Assembly: GCF_016745255.1 (NCBI RefSeq)
Contig: NZ_JADOEQ010000003.1
Span: forward strand, 245,952 to 309,951
Source of the DNA: Enterococcus sp. BWR-S5
GTDB taxonomy: Bacteria; Bacillota; Bacilli; Lactobacillales; Enterococcaceae
Reading direction: 5' to 3'
DNA length: 64,000 nucleotides
Of the stretch, positions 1 to 9,804 are shown in pieces (the stretch's first letter is position 1; each line of letters starts with the position of its first letter). Below the pieces are notes generated by a model that saw only the letters and a program-made list of their open reading frames with translations, was not told the origin of the DNA and searched no databases. The translations under genes were made by a program, and so were the position numbers.

Positions 1-198
1 CTCTTTGTCATAAAGCTCACCTAGGTATGTTCGGACATCCAGATGGTCAATAGATAAATAGTCTTCGTTGCCTGTTTCTTTCAAAAATACCATGAAATGC
101 TTTAAATCATTTTCATAAGCAATTTTGGTTTTTTCGGAGTAGCCTCGTTCAACAATCAAGTAATTGAAAAACAACTGCGGCCAATCTTTTTCTGCCAT
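1..198 (-). CDS. xerC: Tyrosine recombinase XerC, N-terminal fragment
   Basis: Only the first 66 codons are inside the window; the gene runs off the left edge. The translation starts MAEKDWPQLFFNYLIVERGY and continues with KTKIAYENDLKHFMVFL, typical of the N-terminal core-binding (SAM-like) domain of XerC/XerD. XerC resolves chromosome dimers at dif together with XerD. The catalytic domain is not visible, so XerC is chosen over other tyrosine recombinases from its place directly downstream of trmFO, as in enterococci and bacilli. The ATG at 198 has a strong upstream GGAGGGGG ribosome site. Confidence 0.85.
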   Translation of the reverse strand, partial: MAEKDWPQLFFNYLIVERGYSEKTKIAYENDLKHFMVFLKETGNEDYLSIDHLDVRTYLGELYDKE

Positions 199-414
199 GA
201 AACCCCCTCCAGTAATTACACTGTAACTGTAGCATAACGAATTTCAAAAAACAAACGAATTGTCAGAATTTAATCAATATTTCTAAATTTGTTCACAATT
301 CAACCATTTTCCTTAAAAATACTTAAGTTATCTTATGCTGAATACAGGTTTTTTCTATAAAATCATTTTATGCTTTCCCGGCAATTTTCATCATTGAAAT
401 TGATCTGTTTGCTC

Positions 415-454
415 AAAAAAAGCCAAAGGGTTCCTTAATTCATACCCTTTGGCT
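415..454 (-). terminator. Intrinsic terminator after trmFO
   Basis: A perfect 10-bp stem, AGCCAAAGGG (421-430) with CCCTTTGGCT (445-454), is followed on the minus strand by a run of six T (415-420). It lies 7 bp after the trmFO stop, so most transcripts should end before xerC. The rest of the 199-460 gap should hold the xerC promoter; no clear -35/-10 pair was found. Confidence 0.85.
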
Positions 455-460
455 TTGCTA

Positions 461-1774
461 TTATTTTTGCTTTAATTCAGCAATTACTTCTTTTTGTGAT
501 GTTAAAGCACGTTGAGCTATTGCTTCATAACGTTCTTTTTTATCTTTAATTCGCTTCGGCATTTCCGGGAACAGACCAAAGTTGGCATTCATTGGCTGGA
601 AGTGTTTCCCTTCCGCATGTGTAATGTAGTAAGCCATGCTTCCCATTGCAGTTTCTCTCGGTAAGACAACAGGCTCCTCATCCTTGGCAAGTCGTGCAGC
701 GTTAATCCCCGCTAATAATCCGCTGGCGGCACTTTCAACATAGCCTTCCACTCCTGTCATCTGTCCCGCAAAGAAAAGGTCTTCTCTTTGCTTGGATTGA
801 TACGTAGGAAGCAACAATTCCGGAGAATTCATAAAGCTGTTACGATGCATCACGCCATAACGAACAAACTCGGCATTTTCAAGACCCGGAATCATTTGGA
901 AGACTCTCTTTTGTTCGCCCCACTTCAAGTGCGTTTGGAAGCCAACAATGTTATAAAGTGAAGCAGCAGCGTTATCTTGTCGTAACTGAATAACTGCATA
1001 AGGACGCTTGCCAGTCTTAGGATCTTCCAATCCTACAGGCTTCATTGGCCCAAAGAGCATTGTTTTTATGCCTCGTTTTGCCATCACTTCGATTGGCATG
1101 CAGCCTTCAAAGAATTTTTCTTTTTCAAAGGTTTTCAAAGGAACAACTTCTGCATTGACTAATGCTTCGTGAAACTTATTGAACTCTTCCTCAGACATTG
1201 GGCAGTTCAGATAAGCTGCTTCTCCTTTGTCATAGCGAGATTTCAAATATACTTTGTCCATATCGATTGTTGAGCGATCAATGATTGGTGCTGCTGCATC
1301 ATAGAAATAGAACCCGTCAGAGCCATTGAATTCCTTAATCTTTTCAGATAAACTTTCTGAAGTCAACGGTCCAGTTGCAAGAATTGTAATCCCTTCAGGT
1401 ATTTCTGTAATCTCTTCATTCTTCACAGTAATCAACGGATGGCTTTTGATTTTTTCTGTAATCATTTTTGAAAAATTTTCGCGGTCTACTGCAAGAGCGC
1501 CACCCGCAGGAACCGCTGTTTCATCAGCAGAGCCGATAATAATTGAATCCAGTTGACGCATTTCTTCTTTCAGTACACCTACAGCGTTTGTCAATCCATT
1601 CCCACGAAGAGAATTTGAGCACACTAATTCAGCAAATTCTTCTGTTTGATGTGCTGGAGTATTTTTCACTGGGCGCATTTCATAGAGAGTCACGGGAACT
1701 CCAGCTTGTGCAACTTGCCAAGCTGCTTCGCTTCCGGCAAGACCGGCACCAATTACTGTTACTGTTTTTACCAT
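461..1774 (-). CDS. trmFO: Methylenetetrahydrofolate-tRNA-(uracil-5-)-methyltransferase TrmFO
   Basis: Flavoenzyme that makes 5-methyluridine at position 54 of tRNA using methylenetetrahydrofolate and FAD. The N-terminus has the dinucleotide-binding motif [10 protein letters not shown] (residues 9-18), followed by the conserved [18 protein letters not shown] stretch with its cysteine and the [11 protein letters not shown] motif of the family. Length (437 aa) is usual. The reading frame is open up to an ATG at 1786, but the ATG at 1774 is preferred because GAGG lies 6 bases upstream of it. It sits between topA and xerC, the standard Firmicute order. Confidence 0.95.
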   Translation of the reverse strand: MVKTVTVIGAGLAGSEAAWQVAQAGVPVTLYEMRPVKNTPAHQTEEFAELVCSNSLRGNGLTNAVGVLKEEMRQLDSIIIGSADETAVPAGGALAVDRENFSKMITEKIKSHPLITVKNEEITEIPEGITILATGPLTSESLSEKIKEFNGSDGFYFYDAAAPIIDRSTIDMDKVYLKSRYDKGEAAYLNCPMSEEEFNKFHEALVNAEVVPLKTFEKEKFFEGCMPIEVMAKRGIKTMLFGPMKPVGLEDPKTGKRPYAVIQLRQDNAAASLYNIVGFQTHLKWGEQKRVFQMIPGLENAEFVRYGVMHRNSFMNSPELLLPTYQSKQREDLFFAGQMTGVEGYVESAASGLLAGINAARLAKDEEPVVLPRETAMGSMAYYITHAEGKHFQPMNANFGLFPEMPKRIKDKKERYEAIAQRALTSQKEVIAELKQK

Positions 1775-1803
1775 TTCCATCCTCATTTCATCAAAAAGTA
1801 TGA

Positions 1804-1829
1804 AGGTTGGGATGTCAACATCCCAACCT
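1804..1829 (-). terminator. Terminator hairpin between topA and trmFO
   Basis: A perfect 12-bp inverted repeat (AGGTTGGGATGT at 1804-1815, ACATCCCAACCT at 1818-1829) is followed on the minus strand by TCATACTTTTT. It ends about 30 bp before the trmFO start, so it probably terminates topA transcripts, and some read-through may feed trmFO. Upstream of it (about 1850-1930) another pairing, TGTGCAG with CTGCACA, could form a larger structure. Confidence 0.7.
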
Positions 1830-1970
1830 CGTGTCTTATATTGTGTACGAACATTTCAGCTATGCTTGTGCAGCTATCGGTACTCCTATACGTATATCCT
1901 GGAGCTCTCAAACTGCACATAATTTTGTAAGCGGCTCTTTATAAACGCAAATCCGCTACTCAACGAAGTG

Positions 1971-4049
1971 CTATTTCTGCACGTTTTCTTCGTAGTCTCC
2001 GTTGATACAGACGACCTGTTTCCCGCCCTTAACCTTTTTCTCAACAAGGTATTCATTACATTTCGGACAGTTTCTGCCAATTGGTTTATCCCATGAAGTA
2101 AATTCACAATCAGGGTAACGACTACAGCCGTAGAAAATACGATTCTTCTTAGACTTACGTTCGATAACCTGTCCTTCGTGACAAACCGGACAAGTTACAC
2201 CGATTTCCTTAACAATTGGTTTGGTATTACGACAGTCAGGAAAGTTGCTGCAAGCATAAAATTTCCCATATTTCCCAAGCTTAATGACCATTGGATGACC
2301 ACAAATATCGCAATCAAACCCTGCCGGTTCATCCTTAATCTGGATTTTTTCTATTTTCTCTTCAGCAATAGCTAACTCTTTCTCAAATGGCTGATAGAAC
2401 TGATCGATAACCTCAATCCATTTTTCTTTGCCTTCTTCCACATGGTCAAGGTCGCCTTCCATAGATGCTGTAAAGTGCACATCAACAATTCTCGGGAAGA
2501 ACTCAACGATTAAACCATTGACGATTTCACCAAGTTCCGTTGGCTCAAAGCGTTTATTCGTTAATTTGACATAATAACGACGTTGAATGGTTTCTAAGGT
2601 TGGCGCATAAGTTGATGGGCGACCAACACCATTTTCCTCTAAGGTACGGATTAAGGTTGCTTCACTAAAACGAGCCGGAGGTTGTGTAAAGTGTTGTTTT
2701 GGTTCAATATCTACAGCTAGAACAGTGTCTCCTTCAGCCATATCTGGAAGAATATTTTCCTTGTCTTCTTTCCCGTCATCGCGACCTTCTACATAGACCT
2801 GCATAAAACCTTTGAATTTTATTTTCGATCCATTGGCGATGAAGATTACACCATTCTGTTTCAACGTAACCTTCATTGTATCTAAAACAGCAGGCGTCAT
2901 AAGACTGGCAACCATTCTTGACCAAATCAACGTATACAGCTTCAATTGGTCCTTATCAAGATACTGCTTAAGCTCATCAGGAGTCCGCAGCACGCTGGAT
3001 GGACGAATCGCTTCATGGGCATCCTGTGCTCCTTGAGCGTTTTTCGCTTTTCTACCACCATGTGCAGAGTATTCTTTTCCGTAAGTTTCTTCGATAAATT
3101 GTGCAGCTTCAGCCTTAGCCGAATCAGCAAGTCTTGTGGAATCGGTACGCATATAAGTAATCAGACCAACAGTTCCTTGTTTTCCTAATGCGATTCCTTC
3201 ATAAAGCTGCTGTGCAACCATCATGGTTTTTCTGGTACGGAAATTCAGCTTTCTTGCTGCTTCCTGTTGCAGACTACTAGTTGTGAAGGGTAATGCAGGA
3301 TTGCGTTTGCGTTCCTTTTTTTCCACTTTGGCAACTTCATATTCTTTCCCATCAATCCGATCAGTTACTTCTTTCACTGCAGCAGGGTTTGGCAGTTTTT
3401 TCTTTTTGCCATCAAGTCCCCAGAAATTAGCTTTGAATTTCTTTTTCCCTTTTTGGAAATTTCCGTCAATGCTCCAGTATTCTTCCGGAACAAATTTTCT
3501 GATTTCCTGTTCACGATCGATAATGATTTTTAGTGCAACTGATTGTACACGTCCGGCACTCAGTCCTTTTTTCACTTTTCTCCATAAAATTGGACTAATT
3601 GAGTACCCTACAATTCTATCCAGAACACGTCGGGCTTGCTGTGCATCCACCAAATCAAGATTGATAGCACGCGGCTCTTTAAACGCAGCTTTTACTGCCT
3701 CTTTGGTAATTTCATTGAAAACCACTCGATTTTTATCATTGATATCTAAACCCAGTAAGTGAGAAAGATGCCAAGCAATTGCTTCCCCTTCTCTATCCGG
3801 ATCGGCTGCGAGATAAACTTTGTCTGCTTTTTTCGCTGCAGCCTTCAATCCTTTGATGATATCGCCTTTTCCTCGTATAGAAATATAATGGGGTTCATAA
3901 TTATTTTCAAAATCAATTCCCATTTTACTTTTTGGTAAATCACGGATATGACCAACACTCGCAACTACTTTATAGTTTCTACCTAAATATTTTTCAATGG
4001 TTTTAGCTTTTGCAGGTGATTCCACAATAACTAGATATTTATACGCCAT
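1971..4049 (-). CDS. topA: DNA topoisomerase I
   Basis: Type IA topoisomerase that relaxes negative supercoils. The N-terminal TOPRIM domain ([19 protein letters not shown], then [15 protein letters not shown] with the acidic metal site) is followed by the cleavage-strand domain with the active-site tyrosine in [12 protein letters not shown] (about residue 300). Three C-terminal zinc fingers are visible: CDICGHPM...[15 protein letters not shown]...CSRYPDC and CPKCNEYL...CIN, the last lacking its fourth cysteine. Length 692 aa is normal. The ATG at 4049 has GGAGACG upstream. A consensus promoter precedes the gene. Confidence 0.97.
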   Translation of the reverse strand: MAYKYLVIVESPAKAKTIEKYLGRNYKVVASVGHIRDLPKSKMGIDFENNYEPHYISIRGKGDIIKGLKAAAKKADKVYLAADPDREGEAIAWHLSHLLGLDINDKNRVVFNEITKEAVKAAFKEPRAINLDLVDAQQARRVLDRIVGYSISPILWRKVKKGLSAGRVQSVALKIIIDREQEIRKFVPEEYWSIDGNFQKGKKKFKANFWGLDGKKKKLPNPAAVKEVTDRIDGKEYEVAKVEKKERKRNPALPFTTSSLQQEAARKLNFRTRKTMMVAQQLYEGIALGKQGTVGLITYMRTDSTRLADSAKAEAAQFIEETYGKEYSAHGGRKAKNAQGAQDAHEAIRPSSVLRTPDELKQYLDKDQLKLYTLIWSRMVASLMTPAVLDTMKVTLKQNGVIFIANGSKIKFKGFMQVYVEGRDDGKEDKENILPDMAEGDTVLAVDIEPKQHFTQPPARFSEATLIRTLEENGVGRPSTYAPTLETIQRRYYVKLTNKRFEPTELGEIVNGLIVEFFPRIVDVHFTASMEGDLDHVEEGKEKWIEVIDQFYQPFEKELAIAEEKIEKIQIKDEPAGFDCDICGHPMVIKLGKYGKFYACSNFPDCRNTKPIVKEIGVTCPVCHEGQVIERKSKKNRIFYGCSRYPDCEFTSWDKPIGRNCPKCNEYLVEKKVKGGKQVVCINGDYEENVQK

Positions 4050-4119
4050 TCAATGTGCGTCTCCTTTCAAATTTCCTGTTCCTTCTATATATACAGTATA
4101 AACTCACAAATCGTAGTTC

Positions 4120-4148
4120 ATCATATCTATTCATTTTGTGTTTGTCAA
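4120..4148 (-). promoter_or_regulatory. Predicted SigA promoter of topA
   Basis: On the minus strand TTGACA (4148-4143) is separated by exactly 17 bp from TATGAT (4125-4120), about 70 bp before the topA start. This is a near-consensus housekeeping promoter. Confidence 0.8.
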
Positions 4149-4164
4149 GGATTGATATAGATAA

Positions 4165-5040
4165 CTAATAAAAAAATTTAATTTGGTTCAAAATATCTTG
4201 GGGAGAAAAGGCACAAACAGCTCCTTGCGAAATCAGAATATGACCACCTTCAGAATGAGGAAGAAAAATATTCCCCGGCACAGCAAAAACATCTCTGCCA
4301 TACTCCATTGCTGCTTGTGCTGTAATCAACGAACCACTCTTCTTTCCGGCTTCAATCAGACATGTACCACTGCTTAAGCCTGCAATAATGCGATTCCTCA
4401 TTGGAAAATGATGTCTTTTTGGTGCCGTTCCATTAGGATACTCGCTAAGCAATAGATGCTCTTCAGCAATTTTCTTATGTAAAAAGGTTGCTTCTGTTGG
4501 ATAGCAGCGGTCAACACCTGTTCCGATGACTGCTATTGTTTTCCCCTTATTTTTGATGGCTTCCTCATGACAACAGCTATCTATTCCTTTTGCTAAACCA
4601 CTGACAATGACAACCTCTTCTGCTGCTAAAGGCGGGATAAATTCACGAACCACCTGATAACCATAGGGGGAAGCATTTCTTGCACCAACAAATGAAACAG
4701 ATTTTTTTGCTAAAAGCCCGATATCTCCTCGATAAAAGAGAACTGCTGGACAATTATAGATTTCCTTCAAATATATAGGAAATTCTTCATCGAGAATCGT
4801 CAGAAACTGGTGCTGTTCTTGAAAAAGAGCCAGTTGTTCCTTTGATTGCTGCCACTGCTCCCACGAATGAATAAAACGTGCTTCATAAGTGCTGATTCCA
4901 GCAATCCTAATCAGCTCTTCTTTGGTGAAATCTAAATAATCCTTCTCTAAAATAAATTGCAAAATCTTCAATATCCCAATGTTGCCAATCCCTTGGCAGT
5001 TTACTAAGCAAAACAACAGATTTCTAATTTCCTGTTCCAT
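4165..5040 (-). CDS. dprA: DNA-processing protein DprA
   Basis: Loader of RecA onto incoming single-stranded DNA in natural transformation. An N-terminal helix-hairpin-helix-like region (NCQGIGNIGILKIL) precedes the Rossmann core with FVGARNASPYG, VVIVSGLAKGIDSCCHEEAI, TIAVIGTGVDRCYP and RNRIIAGLS. The protein ends after the Rossmann fold (291 aa), without the C-terminal winged helix present in some homologues. It lies between rnhB and topA as in other lactic acid bacteria. No competence (ComX-type) box was seen upstream, so its presence alone does not show that the strain is transformable. Confidence 0.95.
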   Translation of the reverse strand: MEQEIRNLLFCLVNCQGIGNIGILKILQFILEKDYLDFTKEELIRIAGISTYEARFIHSWEQWQQSKEQLALFQEQHQFLTILDEEFPIYLKEIYNCPAVLFYRGDIGLLAKKSVSFVGARNASPYGYQVVREFIPPLAAEEVVIVSGLAKGIDSCCHEEAIKNKGKTIAVIGTGVDRCYPTEATFLHKKIAEEHLLLSEYPNGTAPKRHHFPMRNRIIAGLSSGTCLIEAGKKSGSLITAQAAMEYGRDVFAVPGNIFLPHSEGGHILISQGAVCAFSPQDILNQIKFFY

Positions 5041-5110
5041 AAAAAAACCTTCCTCTCAAATACTCTCTTAATAGTAGTATTTGCAAAAGAAGGTAGATTT
5101 CATTTTATTA

Positions 5111-5878
5111 TTAGCAAAAATTTTTTATAGGGGCAAACGTTTTTCTATGAATCGGACAAATCCCGTTCTGTTGTATCCCTTCCAGATGCTCTTTTGTGCC
5201 GTAACCGGCATTTCGCTCAAAACCATAGCCTGGAAATAACTTTGCATAATCCTCCATCAATCGGTCTCTGCACACCTTTGCTACGATGCTGGCAGCAGCG
5301 ATTGAGACAGAACGAGCATCACCTTTAATCAATTTTTTCTGAGGAACCTTCAGCTCAAGCTCCATCGCATCAATTAGCAGATAGTCCGGTACAAATTCCA
5401 AGTCTTCAACAGCAATAGTCATCGCTTTTTTACTTGCTTGATAAATATTTATCTTATCAATCTCCTGATGGTCAACAACACCGACACCGATAGCTATCGC
5501 ATGTGTTTGAATTTGTTCATATAGTTCCTCTCTTTTTTTCAAGGAAAGCTGTTTTGAGTCATTGACACCTAGAAGCTCACAATTCTCCGGTAAAATCACT
5601 GCTGCTGCAACAACTGGGCCAGCTAACGGACCACGACCAACCTCGTCAATTCCAGCAATCAGTCGATAGCCTTCTGCCTTTGCTTCATTTTCAAAAATAG
5701 AAAGTTTTTGCAGCAGCGCCTTTTCCTTCTCAAGCTTCAACATTTTACGTTCCCATTGATTCAAAGCCTGTTGAACACCTGAACGCTCATCCGCTGCCCA
5801 AGTAGACAACCGAGCATCATCATGTGAATGAATATCCTTTAGCGCTTCCTTAATTTCTTTGATAGACTCATGCTTCAT
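5111..5878 (-). CDS. rnhB: Ribonuclease HII
   Basis: Endonuclease that removes ribonucleotides from DNA-RNA hybrids. The motif AGIDEVGRGPLAGPVVAAAV carries the catalytic Asp78-Glu79 pair, DYLLIDAMEL carries the next acidic residue, and SIAAASIVAKVCRD is the conserved core helix. A 70-residue N-terminal extension is usual for Firmicute RNase HII. The ATG at 5878 is chosen over the TTG at 5884, because TAGGAG is 9 bases from the ATG but too close to the TTG. It overlaps the end of rbgA by 11 bp, which implies translational coupling. Confidence 0.96.
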   Translation of the reverse strand: MKHESIKEIKEALKDIHSHDDARLSTWAADERSGVQQALNQWERKMLKLEKEKALLQKLSIFENEAKAEGYRLIAGIDEVGRGPLAGPVVAAAVILPENCELLGVNDSKQLSLKKREELYEQIQTHAIAIGVGVVDHQEIDKINIYQASKKAMTIAVEDLEFVPDYLLIDAMELELKVPQKKLIKGDARSVSIAAASIVAKVCRDRLMEDYAKLFPGYGFERNAGYGTKEHLEGIQQNGICPIHRKTFAPIKNFC

Positions 5879-6740
5879 CCTCAATTGCTCCTAACTCTTC
5901 CCAACGATCCAATGTATATGTGCCTAACTTTCCGCTTCGAATCTCTTGAACAATCATTTCACTCGCTCGATCATAATCATCTTTGAACCCGCGCTTTTTA
6001 CTGATGAGCATCAATAATTCAGCGGCAGGGAGAAAAATTTCTTCTTCCGAAAGCTGATAGCGTTCCATTAAGCGCTCTGAGTAAAAACGAGCAAAAAATT
6101 CCAAACCGTAAATGGCTAAATCATCAAAATGCAGCAGCTGATCCTTAATTGCACCAGTTAAGGCCAGTTTTTTTCCGATTTCCGGATCCTCAAACTTAGG
6201 CCACAAAATACCAGGAGTATCTAAAAGCTCAAGCTCTTTGCCTGATTTAAGCCACTGTTGCCCTTTTGTTACCCCTGGTTTATTCCCAGTCTGCGCAATT
6301 TTTTTCCCAACAAGACGATTCATTAGCGTTGATTTCCCAACATTCGGGATACCGATGCACATTGCTCGAATCGCTCTGGGTTTAATTCCTCTTCGTTTAT
6401 CTCGTTCAATTTTTTCCTTCAATGCTTTTTTAGCTTCTGTGATAATCTTATTTGTTCCCAAGCTTTGTTGTGAATTAATGATTAGGGTGTGAAATCCTTT
6501 GCTTTGGAAGTATTCCTGCCATTTTTTACTTTGCTCAGAGTCAGCTAAATCGCCCTTATTCAACAGAACCAAGCGAGGTTTTTGCTGAACAATTTGATCC
6601 ATCATAGGATTTCTTGATGATAACGGAAGTCTGGCATCAACTAATTCAAAAACAATATCTACAAACTTTATCTTTTCCGATACTTCTCTTCGTGCTTTGG
6701 CCATATGACCGGGGAACCATTGTATTGTCATTTCATTCAC
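5868..6740 (-). CDS. rbgA: Ribosome biogenesis GTPase RbgA (YlqF)
   Basis: Late 50S ribosomal subunit assembly GTPase. The GTPase motifs are circularly permuted as in the YlqF/YawG family: the G4 motif LLNKGDLAD comes before G1 (GIPNVGKSTLMNRL) and G3 (DTPGILWP). The N-terminus IQWFPGHMAKARRE is diagnostic, and the C-terminal ANTAR-like RNA-binding helices are present. Length 290 aa fits. The frame opens with MNEM; either the first ATG or the second (6731) could be used. It is probably cotranscribed with rnhB and the upstream signal peptidase gene. Confidence 0.96.
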   Translation of the reverse strand: MNEMTIQWFPGHMAKARREVSEKIKFVDIVFELVDARLPLSSRNPMMDQIVQQKPRLVLLNKGDLADSEQSKKWQEYFQSKGFHTLIINSQQSLGTNKIITEAKKALKEKIERDKRRGIKPRAIRAMCIGIPNVGKSTLMNRLVGKKIAQTGNKPGVTKGQQWLKSGKELELLDTPGILWPKFEDPEIGKKLALTGAIKDQLLHFDDLAIYGLEFFARFYSERLMERYQLSEEEIFLPAAELLMLISKKRGFKDDYDRASEMIVQEIRSGKLGTYTLDRWEELGAIEDEA

Positions 6741-6744
6741 CTAT

Positions 6745-7296
6745 CTAATTAATAATTTTTATATGTTTTAATGGATAATATACAATTCTTGCTTTACCGA
6801 TGATATATTTACTTTCGACCGCACCAAACGAACGACTGTCCTTAGACATGCGTCGATTATCTCCCAAGACAAAGTAGCTATCCTTATCTAATTTGTCCTG
6901 ATTGATTAAATCGGAAAGATCAAAATTTGTTGTATAGGGTTTATTGTCATACTGCTTCAACTTGTTATTTTTTAGGAAGGGTTCAGCAACCTTCTCCCCA
7001 TTAATGTATAGCTGGTCATCTTCAAAGCGAACCGAATCTCCGGGAAGTCCAATGACCCTCTTCACGTAGATTTCGCCATCTGGTAATTGGAAAACAACAA
7101 CATCAAAGCGTTTAATTGATGTATATTTTTCCATCAGTACCATGTCTCCTTGGCTAAGGTTTTTTTCCATTGAGCTGCCATCTATTGGTACCGGGATTAA
7201 AATGAATCCCCTTATAATAAATAATAGAACGAGAGAGGGAATCAGTAATTTTATAAAAGACATAAAATATCCGATATATTTCCTCTTTTTTTCCAT
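6745..7296 (-). CDS. lepB: Signal peptidase I
   Basis: Membrane serine protease that removes signal peptides from secreted proteins. One N-terminal membrane anchor (about residues 11-35) is followed by the catalytic Ser42 in DGSSMEKNL and the general base Lys79 in IYVKRVIGLPGD; VLGDNRRMSKDSRSFG is the conserved domain E. The ATG at 7296 is chosen because AGGG lies 6 bases upstream; the open frame extends to a TTG at 7317 without a ribosome site. The stop is 4 bp before rbgA. Confidence 0.95.
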   Translation of the reverse strand: MEKKRKYIGYFMSFIKLLIPSLVLLFIIRGFILIPVPIDGSSMEKNLSQGDMVLMEKYTSIKRFDVVVFQLPDGEIYVKRVIGLPGDSVRFEDDQLYINGEKVAEPFLKNNKLKQYDNKPYTTNFDLSDLINQDKLDKDSYFVLGDNRRMSKDSRSFGAVESKYIIGKARIVYYPLKHIKIIN

Positions 7297-7365
7297 TTTT
7301 TTCCCTACTTCCATCAATAATATAACGAAATTTTTTCAACATTCACTAACAATGGAGCTGTTATC

Positions 7366-8790
7366 TTACTTGGACAATAAGTCAATTGCTTTGTTATAAG
7401 CAGGATCGGTTTCTTGAATTTTTATTCTTAAAAGACCTTCGATTTTTGCTGCTGTCTGATCATCCACCTGTCCGGTAATTGGTAATCCCTGATCACTTTG
7501 AAGCGCCTCGATTGCCAGCTGTGTTTTACTATCAAAAATAGAGGTTTCATCTACATTAAAATCTAGAGCTTTCAGCATTTTATTCAAGTTTGTAATTACT
7601 TCTGAATCTTCTCCATTCTGCAATACATGGCTTCTTGAAATGGGTGACAGGTAGGCATATTCCGGATAATCCGCTTGAATAGTCGGTGCAAGACCTTCTT
7701 CATGAATCCAATTTCCGTCAGGTGTCAGCCATTTCAGAATAGATAGCTTCATACTAGTTTTTTCACCAATGTTTTTGACTGTCTGAACGGTGCCTTTTCC
7801 GTAAGTCTGTGTTCCTACAATGTCTATGTTTGCTGATTCCTTCAATGCCGCCGCAAATATCTCTGAGGCACTGGCACTACCACCATCTACAAGGACCACT
7901 ACTGGTTCTGTTACTTTAAATCCACCATCTAACTTAGACGAAGCTGTGTGTTCCAGCATATTTTTATCTTTATCTTCAAACTGAACAATCACATCGCCAT
8001 CCTTCAAGAACATACTGGCCATTTTTTCTACCTGATCCAGCAACCCACCCGGATTTTGTCTAAGGTCAATCACGAAAGACTCTGCCCCTTCTTCTCGTAA
8101 CTCCTTGACTGCTGTTTTTAGCTCGTCAAAGGTTTTACCGCCAAAAGAAGAAATTCGAATATTTCCAATTTTAGGATTTGTATCAAGAGAAGCACTGACG
8201 GTTGTCAAAGGAATAGTATCTCTGGTTAAGACAACATCAAAGGTCTCCCCTTCTCTATCAATTTTCAACTGTACCTTGCTGCCCTTCTTACCTCGTATTC
8301 TCTTCACGGATTCAGTTAGTGTCTCCTCTTCAACTGGCTGGTCATCAATTTTCAAAATGGTATCATTTACTTTCAGACCACCCTTTTCAGCCGGTGAACC
8401 TTCTATTGGTGCTTCCATGACCTTCAGTTGTTTGTCTTTCTTTCCCAAAGTGGCGCCAATTCCCTCAAAGCTGCCGGATACTTCATCGTTTAGCTCAGAA
8501 GATTCTTCTTCCTTCAGATAGGCTGAGTGAGGATCATCCAATGAATCCATCATTCCTTTGAGTGCCCCTTCCACCAGTTCTGAACGATCAACTTTACCGA
8601 CATAGCTTGTCAAAATATCGTCATACAGTTCATGGACTTCTTTTAGCTCCGACACTTCATGCGTCTGACTGGAAATGTAAGAATTGTATTTATAATTAAA
8701 GTATGTATAACTGCCTCCGCCAACAATCACTGCTGTACAAATGATTGAAATGATATATTGATAATATGGAACCCGATGCTGCTTTTTCAT
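7366..8790 (-). CDS. C-terminal processing peptidase, S41 family
   Basis: Membrane-anchored carboxy-terminal protease with one N-terminal transmembrane helix (about residues 9-29). A PDZ domain (about 95-175, GLKVNDTILKIDDQPV) precedes the S41 catalytic core: the Ser is in VDGGSASASEIFAAAL and the Lys in TYGKGTVQT. A C-terminal peptidoglycan-binding domain (about 405-470, FDSKTQLAIEALQSDQGLPITG) suggests action at the cell wall. The order resembles the CtpA/CtpB proteins of bacilli. Substrates cannot be told from sequence. A 260-bp gap upstream should hold the promoter. Confidence 0.93.
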   Translation of the reverse strand: MKKQHRVPYYQYIISIICTAVIVGGGSYTYFNYKYNSYISSQTHEVSELKEVHELYDDILTSYVGKVDRSELVEGALKGMMDSLDDPHSAYLKEEESSELNDEVSGSFEGIGATLGKKDKQLKVMEAPIEGSPAEKGGLKVNDTILKIDDQPVEEETLTESVKRIRGKKGSKVQLKIDREGETFDVVLTRDTIPLTTVSASLDTNPKIGNIRISSFGGKTFDELKTAVKELREEGAESFVIDLRQNPGGLLDQVEKMASMFLKDGDVIVQFEDKDKNMLEHTASSKLDGGFKVTEPVVVLVDGGSASASEIFAAALKESANIDIVGTQTYGKGTVQTVKNIGEKTSMKLSILKWLTPDGNWIHEEGLAPTIQADYPEYAYLSPISRSHVLQNGEDSEVITNLNKMLKALDFNVDETSIFDSKTQLAIEALQSDQGLPITGQVDDQTAAKIEGLLRIKIQETDPAYNKAIDLLSK

Positions 8791-9049
8791 GTATTTTATC
8801 CTCTCTCTACCTGTTTGTGAAAACTGGTGTCAATCACTATAGTTTACCATGAAAAACGAGATGAAAAAAGAGGTCTGAGAAAAGTATTAACTAATGAAAA
8901 CATCTCATTACATCTGATTTCTAAAAACTGCTTTCAGCGGGAGCAATCAAAAAAAAAGAGACTTCTTGCTCAGAGTTACCTTTCAAAAAACCAGTGCCTA
9001 TGCACTAATTTCCAGCTAACTTCTGATTCAGAAAATCTCTTCTTCATTA

Positions 9050-9268
9050 TTATCGATTGTTTTCCAAGTATTTCTCCCACAAATCGTCAAAAACAGCCAT
9101 TGTCGGCAGGTAATTAACCTCCATTTCCAAATAGCTGGATAACTCATGATAATCTTCCGACTGCTTAGGAAAACGAATATCCTTTGCTGCTTCATTTGCA
9201 AATTGCGTCTCTACATCTGCAGTGGGACCTTTCAATGTAACCAAGTAGTGATAAAAGCTTCTTCTCAT
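9050..9268 (-). CDS. YozE family protein (UPF0346)
   Basis: A 72-residue protein of the YozE SAM-like family: RRSFYHYLVTLKGP at the start, then DIRFPKQSEDYHELSSYLE and the ending VFDDLWEKYLEN match the family pattern and length. Its molecular role is unknown. It begins directly after the msrA stop codon, so the two are cotranscribed. No clear terminator was seen in the AT-rich gap that follows. Confidence 0.9.
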   Translation of the reverse strand: MRRSFYHYLVTLKGPTADVETQFANEAAKDIRFPKQSEDYHELSSYLEMEVNYLPTMAVFDDLWEKYLENNR

Positions 9269-9790
9269 TTATAATGTACGCTCCCAATTTTCTTTTAGAA
9301 ATTCTTCTCGAATCTGATGAGCATCTTCATAGCGCTCCGGGTCCTTCTTATAGAAATCCTGATGATACTCTTCGGCAGGATAAAAATCTGCTGCCGGCTC
9401 AATTTGAGTCACAATCGGCTCTTTAAATCGACCACTGTCTTCCAACGCTTTCTTACTTGCTGCAGCTACCATTCTCTGCTGTTCATTTTGATAGAAGATA
9501 ACCGGTCGGTAATTGTCTCCTCGATCTTCAAACTGACCTAAAGCATCTGTTGGGTCCGTTTGCTGCCAATAAATTTCTACTAGCTGCTCATAAGAGATAA
9601 TTGTGGGATCAAATTCTATCGCTACTGCTTCAGTATGACCTGTAGAGTGACTCTTAACCTGTTCATAGGTTGGGTTTGGCACATGTCCGCCAGTATAACC
9701 GGAGGTTACGGAGTATATTCCCGGCTGCTGATCAAAAGGCTGTATCATACACCAAAAGCAGCCTCCGGCAAAGATTGCTGTTTCCTTCAT
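9269..9790 (-). CDS. msrA: Peptide methionine (S)-S-oxide reductase MsrA
   Basis: Repairs oxidised methionine. The family signature GGCFWC holds the catalytic Cys11 and Cys14, and [15 protein letters not shown] and [14 protein letters not shown] are conserved. The 173-aa protein has no C-terminal recycling cysteine, so Cys14 or an external thiol must complete the cycle. No MsrB domain is fused. It sits in an operon with ypmS upstream and yozE downstream. Confidence 0.96.
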   Translation of the reverse strand: MKETAIFAGGCFWCMIQPFDQQPGIYSVTSGYTGGHVPNPTYEQVKSHSTGHTEAVAIEFDPTIISYEQLVEIYWQQTDPTDALGQFEDRGDNYRPVIFYQNEQQRMVAAASKKALEDSGRFKEPIVTQIEPAADFYPAEEYHQDFYKKDPERYEDAHQIREEFLKENWERTL

Positions 9791-9804
9791 TTTTTATCCC
9801 CTCT

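Noticed and set aside
3223..3762. 179-codon plus-strand open frame inside topA
   Set aside because: Opposite-strand shadow of a conserved gene; composition and lack of a ribosome site do not suggest coding.
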